From Novosphingobium sp. UBA6272 (lineage in GTDB: Bacteria > Pseudomonadota > Alphaproteobacteria > Sphingomonadales > Sphingomonadaceae), in assembly GCF_002440635.1 (NCBI RefSeq), contig NZ_DJUW01000017.1, positions 124,001-188,000 on the forward strand: a stretch of DNA of 64,000 nucleotides. Direction: 5' to 3'. How positions within the stretch are numbered: the first letter of the stretch is position 1; each line of letters starts with the position of its first letter. The notes beneath the pieces are model-generated. The model did not search any database. It was not told where the DNA came from and saw nothing but the letters and a program-made list of their open reading frames with translations. Below are positions 58,275-64,000 of the stretch, one piece after another. The position numbers and the translations under genes were made by a program.

Positions 58275-59777
58275 ATGCCCGAAGACGCCCCGCCCGTGCC
58301 GTCCAGTCCGCAGCGCTTGGGACCCCGCGCCTGGCTGACGGGTGAGCCGGGGCCGCGCGAATTCCTCTGGCTGGGGCTGTTCCTTTCGGCGCTGTCGGCG
58401 CTGCCGGTGCTGGTCGCGACCTATCCGCAGATGGTCGATTATCCCGCCCACCTGGCGCGGATGCAGATCATGCTGCACCGCGATACCAGCCCGTTCCTGC
58501 AGGAATACTATGGCTTCCAGTGGCGCTGGATGGGCAATCTCGGTGCCGACATCCTGGTCTGGCCGCTGACCTGGTTCTTCAGCCTGGAGACCGCCGGGCG
58601 GATCATGGCCGGGCTGATCCCGCCGCTGACCGGGCTTTCGATCCTAGCTGCCGAATGGGCGGTGCGGCGCCGGATCGGGATGGCCTCGATGCTGGCCTTC
58701 GCCTTCGTCTGGTCGCCCTCGGCGCTGCTCGGCTTTCTCAATTTCGGGCTGGCCCAAGCGGCTGCGCTGCTGGCTTTCGCGCTGTGGGTACTGCTCGACG
58801 GCTGGAAATGGCGCGCACCGCTGTTCATTCCGATCGGGGTGTTTGTCTGGCTCGGACACGTTTCGGGCTGGGGAATCCTGGGGATTCTGGTGTTCGGCTA
58901 TGAATGGTCGAAGGACAAATCGTGGCGGGCGTTCCTTGCGCCGTGGCCGCTGTTCTTTCCATTCCTGACCCTGGTGCTGGGCGACAACCCCGGCAAGCCG
59001 CCCAGCTATGGCCCGGCGCCCCAGCTCTACAAATGGGCGATCTGGAAGCAGGCGATGCGCGGCACGTTCCAGTGGGTCGATTACGGAATGACCATCGCGA
59101 TCGGCCTGCTGCTGGTGGCCTCGCTGTGGTTCCGCAAGTGGGATGGCAAGCTCGGCTGGGCGGCGCTGATCATGCTGGTCTCCTCGCTGGTGCTGCCGCG
59201 GCATATCTTCGGCGGCGATCTGGTCGACGCGCGGATGATCTCGGCCGGGCTGATGGTCGGAGTCATGTGCCTGTCGTGGCGCGCGCCGCGCTGGCTACTG
59301 CTGCTGATCCCGGCGGTGTTCCTGTTCCGTCTGGGCTATACCACGATCGACTGGGAACGCGATTCGCGCGAGACCGCAGAGGCTCTGACCGCGCTCGATG
59401 GCCTGCCCCGCGGGGCCAAGGTAGCGAGCTATGTCGTAACCGAACGCAGCGAATGGGGCTTCAACGGCAAGGAGCACATCTGCGGCTATGTTGTGACCCG
59501 GCTCGATGGCTTCACCAATTGCAATTTCGCACTGCCGGGCATCCACATGATGACCATTAATGGTGGCGGGCCGTTCTTCCGCGATCCGTTCCACCGCCTG
59601 AACCACCGCGCCGGGCGCAAGATCGACTTGTCGGATTATAACCCGGCCGAACATACCGATTACCTGTGGTACGTCGGCCAGACCTGGCCCTCGAAACTGC
59701 CGGCCGGGTACCAGATCGAGAAAAGCGGGCGCACATGGTTCCTTGCGCGTCTTGCAAAACCGCGACCGCGTAGCTAA
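58275..59777 (+). CDS. Multi-spanning membrane protein with large C-terminal loop (unknown)
   Basis: A 500-residue integral membrane protein with about ten hydrophobic helices between residues 28 and 365 and a soluble C-terminal domain of about 130 residues. The first loop (YPQMVDYPAHLARMQIM) has an acidic residue in the position typical of GT-C-fold glycosyltransferases, so a lipid-linked sugar transferase is possible. The C-terminal part (GLPRGAKVASYVVTE...) resembles the periplasmic domain of such proteins. I cannot name a substrate. It starts 28 bases after tRNA-Trp. Confidence 0.75.
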   Translation: MPEDAPPVPSSPQRLGPRAWLTGEPGPREFLWLGLFLSALSALPVLVATYPQMVDYPAHLARMQIMLHRDTSPFLQEYYGFQWRWMGNLGADILVWPLTWFFSLETAGRIMAGLIPPLTGLSILAAEWAVRRRIGMASMLAFAFVWSPSALLGFLNFGLAQAAALLAFALWVLLDGWKWRAPLFIPIGVFVWLGHVSGWGILGILVFGYEWSKDKSWRAFLAPWPLFFPFLTLVLGDNPGKPPSYGPAPQLYKWAIWKQAMRGTFQWVDYGMTIAIGLLLVASLWFRKWDGKLGWAALIMLVSSLVLPRHIFGGDLVDARMISAGLMVGVMCLSWRAPRWLLLLIPAVFLFRLGYTTIDWERDSRETAEALTALDGLPRGAKVASYVVTERSEWGFNGKEHICGYVVTRLDGFTNCNFALPGIHMMTINGGGPFFRDPFHRLNHRAGRKIDLSDYNPAEHTDYLWYVGQTWPSKLPAGYQIEKSGRTWFLARLAKPRPRS

Positions 59778-59805
59778 GTGCGTTTTCGTCATCCGACATC
59801 GGAGA

Positions 59806-59849
59806 ACATCGAAGCCCCTCCCGGCCAGCCCAGGCCGGGGCGGCGATGT
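59806..59849 (+). promoter_or_regulatory. Nested hairpin in the secE leader
   Basis: ACATCG (59806-59811) can pair with CGATGT (59844-59849) around an inner stem CCCGGCC (59820-59826) with GGCCGGG (59833-59839) and loop AGCCCA. It lies 29 to 120 bases after the membrane-protein gene and ends 48 bases before secE. No T-run follows, so it is more likely a leader or processing structure than a terminator; this is inferred from base pairing. Confidence 0.45.
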
Positions 59850-59897
59850 CCCCTAGGCGGAAGATACGAGACCGTTCAGCAAGGCGAGTGAGCAACG

Positions 59898-60092
59898 ATG
59901 GCCAAGTTCAATCCCGGCGAATTCATGCGCCAGGTCCAAACCGAAGCCCGCAAGGTGGTTTGGCCGAGCCGTCAGGAAACCGTGACCACCGCGATTTTCG
60001 TGGGGATCATGATGGTGATCCTCGCGCTGTTCTTCCTCGGCGTCGATACGATCTTCGGCAAGATCGTCCAGTTCCTTCTCTCGCTGGCCTAA
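59898..60092 (+). CDS. secE: SecE preprotein translocase subunit
   Basis: A 64-residue SecE of the short single-helix type. FMRQVQTEARKVVWPSRQETVTT is the conserved amphipathic segment, followed by one membrane helix (AIFVGIMMVILALFFLGVD). With SecY and SecG it forms the inner-membrane translocon. nusG follows 30 bases later. Confidence 0.97.
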   Translation: MAKFNPGEFMRQVQTEARKVVWPSRQETVTTAIFVGIMMVILALFFLGVDTIFGKIVQFLLSLA

Positions 60093-60122
60093 GCGTCAGA
60101 CTAGTCAATCAGAGGCAGCAAA

Positions 60123-60659
60123 ATGGCTCGCTGGTACATCATCCACGCCTATTCGGGTTTCGAGAACAAGGTGAGGGAATCGATCCTTTCCGAGGCCGAG
60201 CGCAAGGGGCTTGAAGCCCTGGTCGAAGCGGTCGAAGTGCCGCACGAAACCGTCACCGAAGTGAAGCGCGGCAAGAAGGTTCAGGTCGAACGCAAGACCA
60301 TGCCCGGCTATGTCCTGGCCAAGCTCGCGCTCAACGACGATGTCTACCACCTGGTCAAGAACACCCCGAAGGTGACCGGCTTCCTCGGCCCGAATGGGAA
60401 GCCGCAGCCGATCACCGAGCGTGAGGCCGCCCGCTATTTCGGCGCCCGCGATGCCGCGGCGGCCGAACCCAAGAAGCACATCCACGTCGATTACGAGATC
60501 GGCGATTCGGTCAAGGTGCTCGACGGTCCGTTCAACACCTTCACCGGCGTGGTCGAAGAGCTCGATTTCGACAAGAACCGGGTCAAGGTCTCGGTCTCGA
60601 TCTTCGGCCGGGCGACCCCGGTCGAGCTCGACTTCGAACAGGTCGAACTGGTCAAGTAA
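60123..60659 (+). CDS. nusG: NusG transcription elongation factor
   Basis: A 178-residue NusG. The NGN domain (ARWYIIHAYSGFENKVRESI...MPGYVLAKLALNDDVYHLVKNTPKVTGFLG) and the C-terminal KOW domain (YEIGDSVKVLDGPFNTFTGVVEELD...VSIFGRATPVELDFEQVELVK) are complete. NusG couples RNA polymerase to ribosomes and Rho. Normally rplK follows directly; here an opposite-strand gene intervenes. Confidence 0.98.
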   Translation: MARWYIIHAYSGFENKVRESILSEAERKGLEALVEAVEVPHETVTEVKRGKKVQVERKTMPGYVLAKLALNDDVYHLVKNTPKVTGFLGPNGKPQPITEREAARYFGARDAAAAEPKKHIHVDYEIGDSVKVLDGPFNTFTGVVEELDFDKNRVKVSVSIFGRATPVELDFEQVELVK

Positions 60660-60689
60660 GCGGTTGGCCCCGCGCCTGGGCGCGGTGGC

Positions 60690-61403
60690 CTAGAACCCAA
60701 ACAATCCGTGCTTGCTGGCATAGGCCAGCAGCATAGAGGCCGTATCGACGGCGGCATGGGCAATGATCAGCGGCCAGAGGTTCCATTCGGTCCTGGTCCG
60801 CAGCCAGCCGAAGAGCACGCCGACCGCGCCCGTCACCACGATGCCCGACCAGCTTTGCCAGGCGTGCGGCACTGCGAAGACCAGTGCCTGCAGCAGGATT
60901 ACCGGCCAGATCCGCCCGGCCAGACCTTTCAGTCGCAGCAAACGGTCCATCAGGAAGCCGCGCCACAGCACTTCTTCGCCGAACCCGGCGGCGAACCAGG
61001 CGACCGCAACAATCCACAGGACCAGGGCGCCAGGGCCGCTGGTGACCTGATCGAGAACCAGCGCGGTATCGAGCGGGGGAGCTCCCAGCCGCTCTAGCAG
61101 GGCGCTGGCGAACTGGAACCAGACCAGGATCAGCAGCGCGGCCACAGCGCCGATCGCCCAAGCCTGGCGCCAACTGCGTGGCGCGGTGAGAGCGAAAGCA
61201 TCGTTCACGGTTCCGTCGCGGCGCAGCCACAGCCAGGCAGCGCCGATCCCGGCCAGCGACGAGCCGACAGTCGACAGGGCCAGCCCGGTCGAGCTCATCC
61301 CCCAGATCATCACGGACGGAACCGAACCCGCAATGTAGGCAAGCATCACAGTGATGAATTGCGCAATGAAGCGCCCCCAGCCGAGTGGCTTTGCCTTTTG
61401 CAT
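60690..61403 (-). CDS. CPBP-family intramembrane metalloprotease
   Basis: A 237-residue membrane protein with about seven hydrophobic helices and the CPBP (Abi) motifs: FGEEVLWRGFL with EExxxR, FAVPHAWQSW and IIAHAAVD with the conserved histidines. These proteases resemble type II CAAX prenyl endopeptidases. The start at 61403 follows GGGAGACG. Its stop is 30 bases after nusG's stop on the opposite strand, so it splits nusG from rplK. The substrate is unknown. Confidence 0.88.
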   Translation of the reverse strand: MQKAKPLGWGRFIAQFITVMLAYIAGSVPSVMIWGMSSTGLALSTVGSSLAGIGAAWLWLRRDGTVNDAFALTAPRSWRQAWAIGAVAALLILVWFQFASALLERLGAPPLDTALVLDQVTSGPGALVLWIVAVAWFAAGFGEEVLWRGFLMDRLLRLKGLAGRIWPVILLQALVFAVPHAWQSWSGIVVTGAVGVLFGWLRTRTEWNLWPLIIAHAAVDTASMLLAYASKHGLFGF

Positions 61404-61610
61404 CAATGCGTCTCCCGCTCGGTTGGCCGTTGGGCTGGACCTATCGGCCCGGATATGGACGCGCAATGCCACGAAAACCCTGCAAAACCCTTGCATTTGC
61501 TCGGCCGGACGCTAAGGGGCAGCGCTTCATCTCCTACCCGGGGGTGATTCCGCGCGGGAGCTTCGGACTTGGTTCGGGGTGTTTGACCGCTCACTCTGCG
61601 GACCTTTGAC

Positions 61611-61637
61611 CCGCTCATCCTGAGCTTGTCGAAGGAC
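61611..61637. repeat. REP-like extragenic repeat (CTGAGCTTGTCGAAGGA)
   Basis: The stretch centred on TCATCCTGAGCTTGTCGAAGGA matches the well-known extragenic repeat family of sphingomonads and other proteobacteria. In other frames it reads FDKLRMS or LRQAQDER, the usual tell-tale translations. It lies 24 bases before the rplK start. I see no second copy in the window. Confidence 0.7.
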
Positions 61638-61661
61638 CAACAGGAAGAAAGGAGGCCCCTC

Positions 61662-62093
61662 GTGGCCAAGAAAATTGAAGGCTATATCAAGCTGCAGGTG
61701 CCCGCGGGCTCTGCCACGCCCTCGCCGCCGATCGGTCCGGCGCTGGGTCAGCGCGGCGTGAACATCATGGAATTCTGCAAGGCGTTCAACGCCGCCACGC
61801 AGGACATGGAAAAGGCGATGCCGATCCCGACGATCATCACCGTCTATGCCGATCGCAGCTTCACCTTTGTCACCAAGACGCCCCCGGCCTCGTTCCTGAT
61901 CAAGAAGGCCGCCAACCTCAAGTCGGGCTCGAAGGAGCCGGGCAAGGTCTCGGCCGGAACAATCAAGCGTTCGCAGCTGGCTGAAATCGCCCAGACCAAG
62001 TTCAAGGATCTGAACGCGAACGACATCGAACAGGCAACCAAGATCATCGAAGGCTCCGCGCGTTCGATGGGCCTGCAGGTTGTGGAGGGCTAA
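61662..62093 (+). CDS. rplK: Ribosomal protein L11
   Basis: A 143-residue L11 protein beginning with GTG at 61662, chosen because AAAGGAGG lies six bases before it and AKKIEGYIKLQVPAG is the family start. SPPIGPALGQRGVNIMEFCKAFN and GTIKRSQLAEIAQTKFKDLNA are typical. It binds 23S rRNA at the GTPase centre. rplA follows after four bases. Confidence 0.97.
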   Translation: MAKKIEGYIKLQVPAGSATPSPPIGPALGQRGVNIMEFCKAFNAATQDMEKAMPIPTIITVYADRSFTFVTKTPPASFLIKKAANLKSGSKEPGKVSAGTIKRSQLAEIAQTKFKDLNANDIEQATKIIEGSARSMGLQVVEG

Positions 62094-62097
62094 GAAC

Positions 62098-62799
62098 ATG
62101 GCAAAGCTGACCAAGAAGAACAAAGCCCTCGCCGAAAAGCTGGGCGACAACCAGCAGCTCTACGGCGTCGACGCCGCGATCCAGCTGCTCAAGGACCTCA
62201 AGACCACCAAGTTCGATGAGAGCCTGGAAGTCTCGCTCAACCTCGGGGTCGATCCGCGCCACGCTGACCAGATGGTCCGCGGCATGGTCGTGCTGCCTTC
62301 GGGCACCGGCAAGGACGTCAAGGTTGCGGTCTTCGCGCGCGGCGACAATGCCCAGAAGGCGCTCGACGCCGGTGCCGACAAGGTCGGTGCCGAAGACCTG
62401 CTGGAAGACATGCAGGCCGGTAACCTGGATTATGGCCGCGTGATCGCCACGCCGGACATGATGGGCGTGGTCGGCCGCCTCGGCAAGGTGCTGGGTCCCA
62501 AGGGCCTGATGCCGAACCCCAAGCTGGGCACGGTAACCCCGAACGTCGCCGAAGCGGTCAAGGCTGCCAAGGGCGGCCAGATCGAATTCCGCGTCGAAAA
62601 GGCCGGGATCATTCACGGCGGGATCGGCAAGCTGTCGTTCTCGAACGAAGCGCTGAAGGCCAACTTCGAAGCTTTCGTCGATGCGGTGGTCAAGGCCAAG
62701 CCGTCGGGTTCGAAGGGCAAGTACGTCCGCAAGGTCGGCCTCAGCTCGTCGATGGGCCCGGGCCTGAAGATCGATCTGGCCGAAGTGCAGGGCGCTTAA
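62098..62799 (+). CDS. rplA: Ribosomal protein L1
   Basis: A 233-residue L1. LEVSLNLGVDPRHADQMVRGMVVLPSGTGK and the L1 signature around GVVGRLGKVLGPKGLMPNPKLGTVT are present. L1 binds 23S rRNA in the L1 stalk and often represses its own operon. It starts at 62098, four bases after the rplK stop, and is followed by a strong terminator. Confidence 0.98.
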   Translation: MAKLTKKNKALAEKLGDNQQLYGVDAAIQLLKDLKTTKFDESLEVSLNLGVDPRHADQMVRGMVVLPSGTGKDVKVAVFARGDNAQKALDAGADKVGAEDLLEDMQAGNLDYGRVIATPDMMGVVGRLGKVLGPKGLMPNPKLGTVTPNVAEAVKAAKGGQIEFRVEKAGIIHGGIGKLSFSNEALKANFEAFVDAVVKAKPSGSKGKYVRKVGLSSSMGPGLKIDLAEVQGA

Positions 62800-62823
62800 G
62801 CGGCCTCACAGCTAAACAAAGAG

Positions 62824-62865
62824 GGGGCCGGAAAGCACCAAGCTTTCCGGCCCCTTTTTGTTTTT
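62824..62865 (+). terminator. Rho-independent terminator of rplK-rplA
   Basis: GGGGCCGGAAAGC (62824-62836) pairs perfectly with GCTTTCCGGCCCC (62842-62854) around ACCAA, followed by TTTTTGTTTTT. It lies 24 bases after the rplA stop. On the opposite strand it can also serve the PilZ gene that ends at 62878. Confidence 0.96.
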
Positions 62866-62877
62866 GCCGCTCGCAGC

Positions 62878-63636
62878 CTAGCCGGCCCGGTCAAACAGTT
62901 CGATCGATTGCGGGGGCAGGGCGATCCCGGCCTCACTGCCGTTGAGCCAGACCAGTCGTCCGGCCATCGGCTCGAAGCCCTCGAACTCGATCGCCAGGTC
63001 GTTGCCGATCTCGGTCTCCCGGATGCTGCCGGACACCTTCATCCCGCTGGGCGAGACGTTGAGCACGCGCACCGGGACGCCTTCTACCTGCAAAGAGGTG
63101 CCTTCGGGCACGGCATCGGCGAAGCGGCTTTCCAGCCGGGTGTCGGACTTGCGGCTGGCTGTCCGGCTGATCCGTCCCAGCATTCCCATGCCGGACGGCT
63201 TCTTCTTGCGCTGCAATGGCGAATGATCGGTACCAGAGATGCCTGACATGATCTGTTCGCGGCGTGACAGCAGCGGATCGGGAAACGGAATCACATTACA
63301 GATCGCGGCGGCGCCATGGCTGCCCCGGGCAGGCATGAAGCGGGCGGCGACGGCACTGTGCAGGGGGCTGTCAAATTGCAGACCACAGCGGGCCCCATCG
63401 GTCCAGACCGGCTGAACCGCCTGGCTCTCCAGTCCGGGCAGGCGGACCCACAGCTGGGTGTCGCGCTGGATCAGGATCAGCCCCTCAATCTGGCAACCAT
63501 GGGAGGAAAAGTCGACCAGCCTGGCCGCCACTGCGCTGCGGCCGCGTTCACGCACGAATACCTCGACACTCAGCGGCGCGCGGCCTTGGCGGCGCCGTTC
63601 GGTGAAATTGGGATTGCGTCCGAAACTGATGGACAC
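62878..63636 (-). CDS. Protein with two PilZ domains
   Basis: A 252-residue protein with two PilZ modules, which usually bind cyclic di-GMP. The first (residues about 12-100) has RRRQGRAPL and DFSSHGCQIEG; the second (about 160-250) has RLESRF and NVSPSGMKVSG, both matching the RxxxR and (D/N)xSxxG pattern. I prefer the GTG at 63636 (VSISFGRNPNFTERR), but a TTG at 63723 would add 29 residues. No effector domain is attached, so it may act by binding a partner. Confidence 0.85.
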   Translation of the reverse strand: MSISFGRNPNFTERRRQGRAPLSVEVFVRERGRSAVAARLVDFSSHGCQIEGLILIQRDTQLWVRLPGLESQAVQPVWTDGARCGLQFDSPLHSAVAARFMPARGSHGAAAICNVIPFPDPLLSRREQIMSGISGTDHSPLQRKKKPSGMGMLGRISRTASRKSDTRLESRFADAVPEGTSLQVEGVPVRVLNVSPSGMKVSGSIRETEIGNDLAIEFEGFEPMAGRLVWLNGSEAGIALPPQSIELFDRAG

Positions 63637-63875
63637 GCCTTGGTGCTCCCTTGCGGAAAATCTTCTCGGAGCGACCCAGACTTCGTTGCCTGCATCCGTG
63701 CCGGTAGCTTGGAATTCCCGCAACCGCCGCTTTGGCCGCGTCCCGCGATGGGATTAAACTCTGGGTTAAGTTAAGCTTGCGATCCGTCGGAGGCTCGGGC
63801 CGTTCCAAGCTGCGCGCTGCGCGCAATTGAAGGCTATGTGCTTGCCGCCGCACTGCACTCGGGCATGATGGTGCG

Positions 63876-64000
63876 ATGATTGTCCAGCGATTCGTTCCGG
63901 CGCTTGCCCTGCTGCTCATGCCGGGTTGCAATTCACAGCAGCCAGCGCCGACTGACCCCGCGGCAAGCGGCGAAGCGACTGAAATTGCTTCGCCGCAAGC
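63876..64000 (+). CDS. Lipoprotein, N-terminal part only
   Basis: An ATG at 63876 opens a frame to the window end: MIVQRFVPALALLLMPGC with a lipobox-like LMPGC, then NSQQPAPTDPAASGEATEIASPQ. This looks like the signal and linker of an exported lipoprotein whose domain lies beyond the window. No function can be named. Confidence 0.6.
   Translation, partial: MIVQRFVPALALLLMPGCNSQQPAPTDPAASGEATEIASPQ

Noticed and set aside
1..64000. CRISPR array, insertion sequence or prophage
   Set aside because: No regularly spaced repeats, transposase, integrase or phage structural genes are seen anywhere.

Overview
The window is a dense, GC-rich chromosomal segment from an alphaproteobacterium, most probably a member of the Sphingomonadales (Novosphingobium/Sphingomonas-like). 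The evidence is a large TonB-dependent receptor in a sugar operon, an alphaproteobacterial NDUFA12-type complex I protein next to a DUF2155 lipoprotein and aat, a DUF1674 protein, an XpaC/TelA pair, and the secE-nusG-rplK-rplA block. No gene-free stretch exceeds about 300 bases. I see no CRISPR array, insertion sequence or prophage.

Positions 1-12318 hold a maltodextrin/starch utilisation locus: a cut-off sugar MFS permease, a LacI-type repressor, a TonB-dependent receptor, and a tightly overlapping run of flavin-dependent halogenase, secreted GH13 amylase, cytoplasmic GH13 alpha-glucosidase, periplasmic GH97 and a secreted esterase. Two matching operator-like palindromes lie before the permease and the receptor. 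The layout implies receptor uptake across the outer membrane, periplasmic trimming by GH13 and GH97, MFS import, and final hydrolysis in the cytoplasm. The halogenase is the odd partner.

Positions 12319-30959 hold an Lrp regulator, a DUF6356 protein whose Shine-Dalgarno sits in a hairpin bulge, a YeiH-type exporter, a PQQ-dependent quinohaemoprotein dehydrogenase divergent from a Tat-exported dienelactone-hydrolase-like protein, a qmcA/nfeD pair, PBP1A, a DegP-HflC-HflK quality-control group, Mrp, an orphan IorB-like molybdoenzyme coupled to ferrochelatase, and a P450. A near-identical TTAACCG-type palindrome precedes both the PQQ enzyme and the P450.

Positions 30960-50094 hold a DUF1674 protein, an RsmB-like methyltransferase, MsrA, a secreted predicted methyltransferase, AguB and FolK, and tRNA-Lys. 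A photolyase/DUF2256/SDR group follows, then a hydrolase, HMG-CoA lyase and CoA-transferase operon. Next come an msrB-selO-msrA oxidative-repair operon, a PotD-like orphan binding protein divergent from TonB, a cupin-membrane fusion protein, a Blc lipocalin, and a TelA-XpaC-PHA-granule-like operon.

Positions 50095-52706 look foreign, with visibly lower GC: a dihaem cytochrome lipoprotein and an unknown protein in one operon behind a strong 35-nt inverted repeat.

Positions 52707-64000 hold a fatty acyl-AMP ligase, RecX, a DUF192 lipoprotein, a PIN toxin/RHH antitoxin pair, NDUFA12 and DUF2155 convergent with aat, tRNA-Trp, a multi-spanning membrane protein, and secE-nusG. A reverse-strand CPBP protease gene interrupts the usual order before rplK-rplA. 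A PilZ protein and a truncated lipoprotein gene end the window.
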